Source: Desulfuromonadaceae bacterium UBA5613 (lineage in GTDB: Bacteria; Desulfobacterota; Desulfuromonadia; Desulfuromonadales; UBA2197). Taken from it: a stretch of 11,722 bases of DNA. The DNA is taken from positions 1 to 11,722 of the forward strand of contig DIKR01000002.1 in assembly GCA_002424625.1 (NCBI GenBank), given 5' to 3'. Within the stretch, counting starts at the first letter, position 1. Each line of letters opens with the position of its first letter. The notes beneath the pieces were generated by a model. It was not told where the DNA came from. It worked only from the letters and a program-made list of their open reading frames with translations, and made no database searches. Below are positions 1 through 6,655 of the stretch, piece after piece. The translations under genes and the position numbers were made by a program.

Positions 1-80
1 CCCTGTGGGATGCCCAATTGCCAAGAGTTGATGGTGAGTGGCAGCTGGAATTCATCGCTTTAAGAAGCGCGTTCTGGTGA
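1..80 (+). CDS. Possible C-terminal end of an unidentified upstream gene (partial)
   Basis: The third forward frame is open from the window edge to a TGA at 78-80. It encodes a short tail rich in Trp, Leu and acidic residues (about 25 aa, ending ALRSAFW). Of the three forward frames it stays open longest and looks most protein-like. The stop lies 34 bases before the next gene, which would fit an operon. The piece is too short to assign a family, and it could be non-coding sequence. Confidence 0.3.
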   Translation, partial: LWDAQLPRVDGEWQLEFIALRSAFW

Positions 81-114
81 AATTATCGGCGCATAAAGTC
101 GAAGGAGAACAGAA

Positions 115-411
115 ATGAAGGTCATGATCGATCTCTGTATTGTTCCGCTCGGGGTCGGGGTCTCCCTCTCCCCTTATATCGCTGCTTGCGAAAAGGTCCT
201 GAGCGCGGCGGGACTGAAAACGGCGCTGCATGCATATGGTACGAATGTGGAAGGGGAGTGGGATGAGGTCTTTGCCGCGGTCAAGCGCTGCCATGAAGTG
301 GTGCATGAACTGGGAGCGCCGCGGATCACCACCACGATCAAGGTGGGGACGCGGACCGATCGGGCCCAGAGTATGGAAGAGAAGATCCGGAGCGTGCAGG
401 CGAAGCTGTAA
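115..411 (+). CDS. MTH1187-family thiamine-binding protein
   Basis: This 98-residue cytosolic protein matches the MTH1187/YqgV-like (former DUF77) family by its overall pattern. The N-terminal strand MKVMIDLCIVPLG is followed by a Ser-Pro-Tyr helix start (about 19-30), a central GTNVEGEWDEV segment (about 42-52) and a closing TTTIKVGTRTD strand (about 77-87). Family members have a ferredoxin-like fold, oligomerise and bind thiamine or related ligands; no enzymatic activity is established. The length is normal for the family. AAGGAG lies 7 bases before the ATG, which supports this start. It has no thiamine-biosynthesis neighbour here and faces the DUF3047 gene tail to tail, with 48 bases between. 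No TPP riboswitch is visible in the short upstream stretch. The family call is good; the ligand is known only from relatives. Confidence 0.85.
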   Translation: MKVMIDLCIVPLGVGVSLSPYIAACEKVLSAAGLKTALHAYGTNVEGEWDEVFAAVKRCHEVVHELGAPRITTTIKVGTRTDRAQSMEEKIRSVQAKL

Positions 412-459
412 TGTCGATAGCGCCAGCCGGTTTTCCAGGCAGAGCGGGCAATCCCCTTT

Positions 460-1113
460 TTACCTCGTGATTAATTTCTCGATCTGCAGATCGTCGTACC
501 ACGCCTCGGCACTGGCGCCGGTGTTGTCAGTATCGGTCATGATCGCGATCGCCCCGACCGCCGGCGGCTCTGCACCGAAGAGTTTCCGGTAATCCTCCAG
601 CACATTGCGCCGCGCTGACTGCCATTCTCCGACTTTCTCTGCGCCACTCTCCACCGCCACCATCATGGCATTTCCGGTATAAGGGCTCGGCACCGCCGCC
701 CCCCGGGGAAGGGTGTTCCCCCAGATATAGCTGATTGTCCGCGTTTTCGGGAAGAACCAGTGCGGGAAGACCACATAGACGCGGGCGGCATAGTCATCGC
801 CGCTCTTCGCCCTTTCATTCCCCTTAGGGATGGTCCCCTTGACCTTCCAGCGCCAGCTGAGGAGGGGATAGTCCTGCAAGCGGTACTCTTTCTTGAAGAC
901 GAGGCCGGAGGCTGTCCCCTGACTCTGCGCTCGCAAGACTCGTCCGCCGTTATCCGTAACAACGCTGTAGCTCGTCTCCCCCTGGAAAGATCTCTTTTCC
1001 CAGCGCGGACTGAGGCCCTGCTCAAAGTCGTCGATGCGGAGCATCTCCCCGGCCAAGGCGGTCGTTACCCCGGCGCCGAGCAACAATAAAGACAAGATCA
1101 TCCCCCGTTGCAT
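460..1113 (-). CDS. DUF3047 domain-containing exported protein
   Basis: This predicted 217-residue protein starts with a signal peptide: a short basic start, the hydrophobic run MILSLLLLGAGVTTALAG, and an A-L-A site near residue 21. The mature part carries the DUF3047 pattern. WRWKV lies near 87-91, DDYAARVYVVF near 106-116, and a C-terminal block TDTDNTGASAEAWYDD near 193-208. The family looks like an all-beta, sandwich-type extracytoplasmic domain; its function is unknown. I chose the ATG at 1111-1113 because the signal peptide begins there. The frame stays open further upstream, but that part encodes a ferredoxin relic and reads out of frame over the DUF3467 gene. An alternative ATG four codons downstream is possible. 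No strong ribosome-binding site is seen. It is the last gene of the minus-strand group and lies 145 bases after the DUF3467 gene. Confidence 0.8.
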   Translation of the reverse strand: MQRGMILSLLLLGAGVTTALAGEMLRIDDFEQGLSPRWEKRSFQGETSYSVVTDNGGRVLRAQSQGTASGLVFKKEYRLQDYPLLSWRWKVKGTIPKGNERAKSGDDYAARVYVVFPHWFFPKTRTISYIWGNTLPRGAAVPSPYTGNAMMVAVESGAEKVGEWQSARRNVLEDYRKLFGAEPPAVGAIAIMTDTDNTGASAEAWYDDLQIEKLITR

Positions 1114-1140
1114 CAGTAACCGTCCAATCCGGAGGCCGCA

Positions 1141-1257
1141 TCGCGCTGGCGACGGCTCTCCCCTTTGTGCATCCATGCGGATCGCACTGACCCCTTCGGC
1201 CGGGCACTTGGTATCACGGATCCCGCAACCGATACAAAGCTTCTTGAACACCACCGG
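1141..1257 (-). pseudogene. Relic C-terminus of a 4Fe-4S ferredoxin-type protein
   Basis: Between the DUF3467 stop and the DUF3047 start, the reverse strand reads FKKLCIGCGIRDTKCP followed by AEGVSAIRM. This resembles a 4Fe-4S motif CxxCxxCxxxCP with the usual trailing A-I-R-[VM]. The third cysteine is arginine: the codon is CGT, one transition away from TGT. No start codon or ribosome-binding site of its own is evident. The frame begins inside the 3' end of DUF3467 and runs without a stop into the DUF3047 signal peptide. The best reading is the left-over 3' end of a larger iron-sulfur protein gene whose upstream part was deleted. A chance resemblance is less likely because spacing, Gly, Pro and AIR all fit. 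A sequencing error could explain the missing Cys but not the missing N-terminal part. Confidence 0.5.
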
Positions 1258-1258
1258 C

Positions 1259-1546
1259 TTACTGGATAATGGCCCCTTCATTCCCGGCCGGGCCGGGTTC
1301 GATAGGGCCGAAGTTGGCTTCAAAGCGGCGGACATTCTCTTCCAGAGCGAGGAGGAGACGCTTGGCATGGCGGGGGGAGGTGATGATGCGCGCCCGGACT
1401 TTTCCCTGCGGTGACTGCGGTTGCAGATAAACAAAATCGATGGTGAACTCGCTATCGGTATGATTAATGATCCCGAGATTGGCATAGATGCCCTGGGCAG
1501 TCGCTTCATCGATCTGGATTTCGAGTTTCTGTTCTTTCTTTTCCAT
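1259..1546 (-). CDS. DUF3467 family protein
   Basis: This 95-residue cytosolic protein has a Lys/Glu-rich start (MEKKEQKLEIQID). It is followed by the family pattern: YANLGIINHTDSEFTIDFVYLQ (about 21-42), a basic strand VRARIITSP (about 50-58), and a helix rich in Leu and Arg leading to a final FGPIEP. DUF3467 proteins are small, widespread and of unknown function. The length is typical. AAGGAG sits 7 bases upstream of the ATG, which fixes the start against the longer open frame. It begins 31 bases after the VCBS gene stop, so the two are probably co-transcribed. It has no signal peptide, unlike the proteins on either side, so it is not likely to act in the same compartment. Confidence 0.85.
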   Translation of the reverse strand: MEKKEQKLEIQIDEATAQGIYANLGIINHTDSEFTIDFVYLQPQSPQGKVRARIITSPRHAKRLLLALEENVRRFEANFGPIEPGPAGNEGAIIQ

Positions 1547-1577
1547 TCGTTTCTCCTTGGGCTTCAGGGATGGGTGA

Positions 1578-3077
1578 TCAGGGGACAAGTCTGGTGAGCA
1601 TATTCGGTTTCTGCAGGGCCGGTTCGAAGATTTCAATTGTCTGACCGGTCTTGATCCCAAAGATCTTTGCTTCGATACCGCTGGGAAAGATCGCAACAAC
1701 ATCATACTTTTTGGCAGCATCCAGACCGAAGTGGACAACCTTCGGCTCCTGGGCAGAGAAACCGGAGGAAGAACGGATTTCGCGCAGGGAAAGGAGGGCT
1801 TTTTTGCCGCTTTCGAAGATCTTGACTTTGCTGCCGTAGGCATCACGATTGGAGACGGTGCCGGTCAGCTTCACTTTCAGCCAGTTCTTGTCGTCCCGGG
1901 TATTTTTGAAGAGTTTGTTCGGTGCGCCCCAGTTGACCACGTAAAGATCAAGGTCGCCATCGTTATCGATATCGGCAAAGGCGGTTCCTTTGCTGCGAAC
2001 GGTTTCGCACTTCAGGAGCGGTTGTTTGCTGGTGTGATTGGTGAAGGTCCCTTTGCCGTCGTTGATGTAGAGCTGGTTGGCGAGCTTGCAATCTCCTTGG
2101 TAAAAATCGAGATCACCGTCGTGGTCGATGTCGCCAAAGGTCGTGCCTTTGCCCCAGCCGGCGTGGGAGCCTTTGATCCGGTCGCTCGCAGCGGTGAAGT
2201 TGCCTTTGCCGTCATTGAGATAAAGGTTGTGCAGGCCGACATAGTTGGAGACAAAGAGATCGAGATCGCCGTCGTTGTCAATATCTGCAAAGGCCGCACC
2301 CATGCCCCAGTTCGGATCGTCGACACCGGCCTGCTGTGCCACTTCGGTGAAGGTGCCGTTCCGGTTGTTGAGGTAGAGCTTGTTCGGCTCGCCGAGGGGA
2401 TAGCGGCCATTGACGACATAAAGATCCGGAAAGTTGTCGTTGTTAACATCGGCCCAGACCCCTATCCAGCTAGAAGAGCGGTCGCCAACCCCGGCCGTGT
2501 CGGTGACATCGCTGAAGGTGCCGTTGCCGTTGTTGCGATAAAGGATATTCTTCTGACCATCGCCGTAGTTGGCGCAAAAGATATCGAGCCAGCCGTCATT
2601 GTCGTAATCGACAAAGGAGGCGGAGTTGGTAAAGGCTTTGAGGCCGACGCCGGCTTTTTCGGTGACATCGGTGAAGGTGTTGTCACCATTATTGCGGAAG
2701 AGGCGGTTTGTCTCGGCTTGACTCTGACCCCCGGTGGCGAGGTAGAGATCAGCATAACCGTCATTATCGTAGTCGCCAAAGACGCTCCCCATCGAGAAGC
2801 CGGGATGATCGATCCCCTTGCCGGCCTTGGCGGTGATATCTTCAAACCTGCCGTTGCCTTTATTGAGAAAGAGTTTGTTGGCACCGCCTTTGTTGGAGAC
2901 GTAAAGATCAACGAGTCCGTCGTTATTGATATCGGCGAAAGCGACTCCCCGACCAAGGCCGTCGTCCGCCACGCCCGCTGCGGTTGAGATGTCAACAAAG
3001 TCTTTGGCGGCCGCCAGGGTTGTCACCAGACTCAGTGCCGTCGCAATTAAGCCGGCGAACCATAGTTTTTTACCCAT
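1578..3077 (-). CDS. Exported VCBS/FG-GAP repeat protein with C-terminal ASPIC/UnbV domain
   Basis: This 499-residue protein starts with a signal peptide (KK, then hydrophobic residues 5-23 ending LAAA). It contains seven calcium-loop motifs of the form D-x-[DN]-[DNH]-D-G-x-x-D, at residues 49, 102, 157, 210, 265, 316 and 369. Their regular 51-55-residue spacing is as expected for a seven-bladed beta-propeller. The fourth loop is variant (DVNNDNFPD, Asn for Gly). Each unit ends with an N-x-L-[FY]-x-N-x-G-x-F signature. Residues about 412-482 match the ASPIC/UnbV domain, with a K-V-x-[IV] strand, a SSSGFSAQEP turn and VHFGL. The family (CRTAC1-like) is extracellular or periplasmic and may bind calcium, carbohydrate or protein; its role is unknown. 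A ribosome-binding site (AAGGTGAT) lies 7 bases before the ATG. It follows the small helical gene by 97 bases and precedes DUF3467. Confidence 0.9.
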   Translation of the reverse strand: MGKKLWFAGLIATALSLVTTLAAAKDFVDISTAAGVADDGLGRGVAFADINNDGLVDLYVSNKGGANKLFLNKGNGRFEDITAKAGKGIDHPGFSMGSVFGDYDNDGYADLYLATGGQSQAETNRLFRNNGDNTFTDVTEKAGVGLKAFTNSASFVDYDNDGWLDIFCANYGDGQKNILYRNNGNGTFSDVTDTAGVGDRSSSWIGVWADVNNDNFPDLYVVNGRYPLGEPNKLYLNNRNGTFTEVAQQAGVDDPNWGMGAAFADIDNDGDLDLFVSNYVGLHNLYLNDGKGNFTAASDRIKGSHAGWGKGTTFGDIDHDGDLDFYQGDCKLANQLYINDGKGTFTNHTSKQPLLKCETVRSKGTAFADIDNDGDLDLYVVNWGAPNKLFKNTRDDKNWLKVKLTGTVSNRDAYGSKVKIFESGKKALLSLREIRSSSGFSAQEPKVVHFGLDAAKKYDVVAIFPSGIEAKIFGIKTGQTIEIFEPALQKPNMLTRLVP

Positions 3078-3174
3078 AAATTATCACCTTTTCGCCGGAC
3101 ATCAGGTCTTTACCGCTTCGATGGCCGTGGAAAATCATGAAAAAACAAGGTGGGTCAAGGTGGAGTCATAACCG

Positions 3175-3492
3175 TCAAAGATCGTTGAGCAGGCGGTAAA
3201 TCGCTTGTTGCAAGTCCCAGACGGCGTCAGAGGCTTCGTCCTGATCGCGCTCTTCCAAAAGGAGGCGGGCGCGATCGAGCTGGCTGTGGGCCTTGAGCAG
3301 GACCGGCGTCAGTTGGGTTTCGAGACGGATGCGAGGAATCTCCCCGACCTGATCAAGCAACTCACGGAGTTGGGTCGCGGCTCCGGCGACGATCCGGCTT
3401 TCCCCGGAGAGATCTTCGCTGCCGGCTGCGAGGAGGGTCTGGCAGGCTTCAAGCTCTGCAACAATCTGCCGGTAACGATCGGAAATAGTCAT
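3175..3492 (-). CDS. Small all-helical hypothetical protein
   Basis: This predicted 105-residue cytosolic protein is acidic and almost wholly helical. It shows heptad-like Leu spacing in residues 1-50 (RYRQIVAELEACQTLLAA, then QLRELLDQV) and again in 58-105 (LLKAHSQLDRARLLLEE, then VWDLQQAIYRLLNDL). This suggests a two- to three-helix bundle or coiled coil. I recognise no family. The ATG at 3490-3492 is preferred over a longer open frame because AGGAG lies 6-7 bases upstream. It is the first gene after the predicted minus-strand promoter and probably shares a transcript with the VCBS gene. Function is unknown; regulatory or scaffolding roles are possible but unsupported. Confidence 0.7.
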   Translation of the reverse strand: MTISDRYRQIVAELEACQTLLAAGSEDLSGESRIVAGAATQLRELLDQVGEIPRIRLETQLTPVLLKAHSQLDRARLLLEERDQDEASDAVWDLQQAIYRLLNDL

Positions 3493-3556
3493 GATTTCTC
3501 CTGAAAAGACCGCCGCGATCAGGGCGGGGCCGGCCTTTTCCATTTTTAATGGCGGC

Positions 3557-3585
3557 ATTATAAAGAAAAGGAGGGAGTTCGTCCA
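3557..3585 (-). promoter_or_regulatory. Sigma70-type promoter for the 3492-460 operon
   Basis: On the reverse strand a perfect TATAAT (plus-strand 3557-3562) is preceded by exactly 17 bases and then TGGACG (3580-3585), which matches four of six positions of TTGACA. Transcription would start near 3550, giving a leader of about 58 bases before the helical-protein gene. The leader contains a small CCGCC/GGCGG stem. Confidence 0.55.
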
Positions 3586-3753
3586 GCAGGGAAACGGTTT
3601 TTAATGTTTGTATCGGTAAATAGTGGTAGCAAAATCCGGTCGGAGAGGTTCGCGGCGATAATCACGGTATAAGCGATTGCAATTGGAGGAATGACAAGGT
3701 AATTTGGGCAGCGTCGGGCGAAAATGAATCCGTGATAGCAAGGGAGATCAGCG
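3586..3753. other. Divergent intergenic region upstream of the FAH-family gene
   Basis: No gene is seen here. It carries an 8-base palindrome ATTGCAAT (3676-3683) and a weak plus-strand promoter candidate: TTGCAA (3677-3682), 17 bases, TAATTT (3700-3705). There is also GGAGG before a three-codon mini-frame (ATG ACA AGG TAA). None of these is strong enough to name individually. With the minus-strand promoter, the region separates two divergent operons. Confidence 0.35.
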
Positions 3754-4410
3754 ATGCGGCAAGTGCGGATTATCGGGAAAGAGGAGTTTCTTCCCTTGGG
3801 GAAGATTGTCTGTGTTGCACGAAATTACGCCGAGCATATTCGTGAACTCGGCAATGAAGTTCCGGATCGTCCGGTCTTCTTCATGAAACCGGCGAGCAGC
3901 GTTATCGGCGCCGGAGGTACGATTGTCATTCCGGCATATTCACAGGACTGTCAGCACGAAGTCGAGCTCGCCCTCCTTATCGGCCGCACCATCAAGGGGA
4001 TTGCCGCCGCAGAGGCGCTGAGTGCGGTGGCCGGCTACGGCGTTGCCATCGATCTGACCCTGCGCGATGTTCAGAACGAATTGAAGAGCAAGGGCCTCCC
4101 CTGGGAAGTTGCCAAGGCTTTCGACACCGCCTGCCCCCTTTCCGATTTTGTTGCCGCGGCAACGGTCCGTGATCCTCAGCATCTCGACATCGCGCTGCGG
4201 GTCAATGGTCAAGTGCGGCAGGATGCTTCGACGGCGCTGATGCTCCGCTCCATCCCCGAGTTGATCGCAGCCATCTCCGCCATCTTCACCTTGGAGCCCG
4301 GCGACGTCATCCTCACCGGCACCCCGGCCGGGGTCAGTCGCATCTGCTCCGGGGATCGGCTGACCGCCACGATCAGTGAAGTCGGCAATCTCACCGTAAC
4401 CGTCGCCTGA
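3754..4410 (+). CDS. Fumarylacetoacetate hydrolase (FAH) family protein, FAHD1-like
   Basis: This 218-residue cytosolic protein is the length of a single-domain FAHD1/YcgM-type enzyme. Relatives hydrolyse acylpyruvates and/or decarboxylate oxaloacetate using Mg2+ or Mn2+. Visible metal ligands are Glu69 and Glu71 (HEVE) and Asp100 (AIDLTLRD). Catalytic candidates His28 and Glu31 (NYAEHIREL), Gln107 and Lys121 (PWEVAKAFD) sit at constant offset from the human FAHD1 residues His30, Glu33, Gln109 and Lys123. The substrate loop MKPASS (44-49) and the end motif GDVILTGTPAGV (183-194) are also family hallmarks. The core looks intact. GGGAG lies before the ATG. It is the first gene of a plus-strand group, 20 bases from the TRIC gene. 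The exact substrate cannot be read from sequence. Confidence 0.9.
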   Translation: MRQVRIIGKEEFLPLGKIVCVARNYAEHIRELGNEVPDRPVFFMKPASSVIGAGGTIVIPAYSQDCQHEVELALLIGRTIKGIAAAEALSAVAGYGVAIDLTLRDVQNELKSKGLPWEVAKAFDTACPLSDFVAAATVRDPQHLDIALRVNGQVRQDASTALMLRSIPELIAAISAIFTLEPGDVILTGTPAGVSRICSGDRLTATISEVGNLTVTVA

Positions 4411-4430
4411 GTGCGGGCAGGGATACTTTT

Positions 4431-5066
4431 ATGTCACTTCTTTATGCTCTCGATCTCATCGGTACCGCTGCTTTTGCCGCCTCTGGCGCCTGGGCGGGGA
4501 TCCGCCGGCAGATGGATCTCCTCGGCGTCATCGTCCTCGGACTGGTGACCGCCACCGGCGGCGGCACCCTCCGCGATATCCTCCTGGGCGATCTTCCTCC
4601 TTTCTCCCTCAAGGACGAAACCTACCTGTATACCTCGATCGTTGTCTCCCTCGCCGTCTTTGTCGGGCATCGCCATTTTGAGCGTCTCCATCATCCCCTC
4701 CTTTATTTCGATGCCATCGGTCTCGGCACCTTTGTCGTCATCGGTACCGGCAAGGCGCTGGCGATGCAGGCCGGTCCGCTCACCGCCATCCTCATGGGGG
4801 TGGCGACGGCCACCGCCGGCGGGATGGTACGCGACGTCCTTTCCGGGCAGGTGCCCCTTGTTCTGCAGCGGGAAGTTTATGCCTCCGCCTGTATCGCCGG
4901 CGGTGCCATCCTGGTGGTATTGCACGGCACCGCGGTCCCGCCGACCATCGCCATTATCGTCGCTGCAACAGTCACCATCGCTATCCGGCTGCTGGCGATC
5001 TGGCGCAACTGGCAACTCCCGCGGGTGAATGATCGCGCTCTTGATGAGAAGCCGTCCGACGGTTGA
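4431..5066 (+). CDS. TRIC-type (UPF0126/YadS-YicG) trimeric cation channel
   Basis: This 211-residue inner-membrane protein has about seven hydrophobic segments arranged as two homologous halves. Each half has the signature T-A-x-x-G-G-x-x-R-D: ATGGGTLRD (41-49) and ATAGGMVRD (127-135). This duplicated Gly-Gly pattern marks the prokaryotic TRIC channel family, which forms trimers permeable to monovalent cations such as K+. The short charged C-terminal tail (about 195-211) is probably cytosolic. The length is typical. AGGGA lies before the ATG, and the start follows the FAH-family stop by 20 bases, so the two are likely co-transcribed. The pairing with an FAHD1-like enzyme has no evident functional link. 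Physiological role in bacteria is poorly known. Confidence 0.9.
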   Translation: MSLLYALDLIGTAAFAASGAWAGIRRQMDLLGVIVLGLVTATGGGTLRDILLGDLPPFSLKDETYLYTSIVVSLAVFVGHRHFERLHHPLLYFDAIGLGTFVVIGTGKALAMQAGPLTAILMGVATATAGGMVRDVLSGQVPLVLQREVYASACIAGGAILVVLHGTAVPPTIAIIVAATVTIAIRLLAIWRNWQLPRVNDRALDEKPSDG

Positions 5067-5122
5067 CCTGGTTACGGGGCTGCCGTATGATGCGGCCGGA
5101 AGAATATAAAGGAGATGCCCAG

Positions 5123-5341
5123 ATGGCGTACAATTTAAAGAATCAGTTATGGCAGACCGGTGCCCTTGAGTGGTGGGCGGTCATAAACGGCGAAGATCAC
5201 TATCTCGGCAGTCGGGAATTCCCCCTCCCGCCGGAAGAAGGAGATGAATGGACGGTTCGCGCCACCGGCGATCGTTTTTGTATTCGCGGCGGCGAGATTA
5301 TCTTTCTCAGCAAGGGTGAGCCGCAGGTCTACCCCTGGTAA
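5123..5341 (+). CDS. Tryptophan-rich small hypothetical protein
   Basis: This predicted 72-residue cytosolic protein has five tryptophans (positions 10, 17, 18, 43 and 72, the last being the C-terminal residue). It has alternating strand-like segments (EWWAVINGEDHYLG, DEWTVRATGDRFCIRGG, EIIFL). This suggests a small beta-barrel or beta-sheet domain. I do not recognise a family. The start is set by AAGGAG with good spacing to ATG at 5123; the frame is open further upstream, but that part overlaps the TRIC gene end. It lies 56 bases after TRIC and 36 bases before the MshEN gene, consistent with one operon. Function unknown. Confidence 0.65.
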   Translation: MAYNLKNQLWQTGALEWWAVINGEDHYLGSREFPLPPEEGDEWTVRATGDRFCIRGGEIIFLSKGEPQVYPW

Positions 5342-5377
5342 TGTCCTGAATCTGTTGCGGCCTGGAGGTTTGCGCTC

Positions 5378-6550
5378 ATGGCGATTACACTGCTCGACAT
5401 GTTGCTGAATGCCAAAATGGTTACGCCGGCGCAGATCGACGATGCGCTGCAAAATCGCGTCTTCTTTGGCGGCAAGATCGGAACAAGTCTGGTAGAACTC
5501 GGTTTCTTGCGTGAAGAGGATCTTGCCCGCTTCCTCGGCCGCAAGCTGATGGTCCCTTACATCTCTCCTGAAGCACTCCTTAACATCCCGGCCGAGACGA
5601 TCGCTTGCATCCCCAAAGAGATGGCCCTTAAATATCGGGTTATTCCTTTGGAGTTGAAGCAGAAACGTTTGACGCTGGTCATGTCCGATCCGGCGGATCT
5701 GGCAGCTGTCGACGAAATCAGTTTTATCACCGGTTTTGTCATCAAGCCGATGATCGCCCCGGAATTTCGCCTGCTGCAAGCGCTCAACCTTTATTATGGC
5801 CTGCATATCAGCACCCGCTTTCAGCAAATTATCGATCGCTTGCAGAGCGAAGCCGTCGCGGCAAGTTGGGTCGAGCCCGTAGCGGAAGCGGCGCCAACGG
5901 TCATTGCTCTTCCCGCCGTCATTGCCGGGGCAAGTGGCGCTACTGAGGGTGTTATCGATCTTGAGGAAGAAGTGTTGCGCCCCATCGATGCAGCGGCAGC
6001 CGGGCTCTCCCCGGCTGCCGACAGTGAGCCGTTCGAGGGGGCCTGGGTCGAAAAACTGCAGCATTATGCGATTGACGGAATCTCCCGACGGCTTGCGTAT
6101 GTCGAAGACCGTGAAGAGATTGCCGCTGTTGTCCTGGAAGCGTTAGCGTTGCAGTTCCATTGTGCGGCGCTCTTTATTGTTCGCGGTGATAATGCCTCAG
6201 GGTGGCGGGCATTTCGCAACGGTGTCGAAATTTCCGGCTTTGAGATGGCGCATATCCCTTTTGCCCGGCCTTCGGTGCTAAAGACGGTGACGGAGGGCAA
6301 GAGTTATTACCTCGGGCCGTTGACAGTCAACACTCTCAATCAACGTCTGCTTGCCGCTCTTTGCGGTCAAGCCCCGGCATCGGTGCTGGTCATGCCGGTG
6401 GTTGTCCTTGGCCGGGTCGTCGATATTCTTTATGTTGAAGGAGGGGAAGGAGATCTTGCCGACAGGCTGCCGGAGGTGCAGCGGCTTTTGAACAAAGCCT
6501 CCCTCGCTTTCGAGATTCTGATCTGTCGGGACAAGATTCTTTTGGGATAA
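5378..6550 (+). CDS. MshEN/GspE N-terminal domain protein with C-terminal GAF-like domain
   Basis: This 390-residue cytosolic protein has two domains. Residues 1-145 match the N-terminal domain of GspE/PilB/MshE-type secretion ATPases (LLDMLLNAKMVTPAQIDDAL, KIGTSLVELGFLREEDLARFL, then IPKEMALKYRVIPL and DPADLAAVDEISFITG). Residues about 146-222 are a low-complexity, Ala-rich linker. Residues about 223-390 resemble a GAF sensor domain (helix, then AALFIVRG, then SVLVMPVVVLGRVVDILYVEGG, then a final helix). There is no Walker A or B motif, so it is not an ATPase. Some MshEN domains bind cyclic di-GMP. Here the key Arg of R-L-G is Lys33 and the usual Gln of L-xxx-L-xx-Q is Lys56, so binding is uncertain. 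GGAGG lies 9 bases before the ATG. It ends the plus-strand operon before a clear terminator. Confidence 0.75.
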   Translation: MAITLLDMLLNAKMVTPAQIDDALQNRVFFGGKIGTSLVELGFLREEDLARFLGRKLMVPYISPEALLNIPAETIACIPKEMALKYRVIPLELKQKRLTLVMSDPADLAAVDEISFITGFVIKPMIAPEFRLLQALNLYYGLHISTRFQQIIDRLQSEAVAASWVEPVAEAAPTVIALPAVIAGASGATEGVIDLEEEVLRPIDAAAAGLSPAADSEPFEGAWVEKLQHYAIDGISRRLAYVEDREEIAAVVLEALALQFHCAALFIVRGDNASGWRAFRNGVEISGFEMAHIPFARPSVLKTVTEGKSYYLGPLTVNTLNQRLLAALCGQAPASVLVMPVVVLGRVVDILYVEGGEGDLADRLPEVQRLLNKASLAFEILICRDKILLG

Positions 6551-6583
6551 GAGCAGCAGAAAAATCGATTTAAAATAGATGCA

Positions 6584-6621
6584 GGCGCAGGGCTGGTTGG
6601 AATCAGCTGCTGCGCCTTTTT
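6584..6621 (+). terminator. Rho-independent terminator after the MshEN gene
   Basis: GGCGCAG (6584-6590) pairs perfectly with CTGCGCC (6610-6616), immediately followed by TTTTT (6617-6621). The loop is 19 bases and could pair partly. It lies 34 bases after the stop codon. The reverse strand lacks a U-tract next to the stem, so it should act only on plus-strand transcripts. Confidence 0.7.
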
Positions 6622-6655
6622 CTGTTGTGCCGGGAGTTTTTTGCCGCCGTCTTGC

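Noticed and set aside
412..459. Terminator between the convergent thiamine-binding and DUF3047 genes
   Set aside because: A short bulged stem (GCCGG/CCAGGC) exists, but the T-run is about 20 bases away and the stem next to it is only three pairs.
1114..1509. Treating the whole 460-1509 frame as one 349-residue protein
   Set aside because: A signal peptide begins at 1113, the upstream part overlaps DUF3467 out of frame, and no ribosome-binding site supports the distal start. The ferredoxin-like part is better read as a relic.
1731..2987. Long plus-strand open frame (418 codons) opposite the VCBS gene
   Set aside because: It is exactly antisense to seven repeated calcium-loop motifs whose codon pattern avoids stops on the other strand. 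The product is a repetitive, low-information protein with no family pattern, and the sense protein is clear.
4434..5015. Minus-strand open frame of 193 codons
   Set aside because: It is antisense to the TRIC channel and its product is rich in Gly, Asp and His from reversed membrane codons.
5147..6064. Minus-strand open frame of 305 codons
   Set aside because: It is antisense to the small Trp-rich gene and the MshEN protein, whose domain matches are clear. No ribosome-binding site or family pattern was seen.
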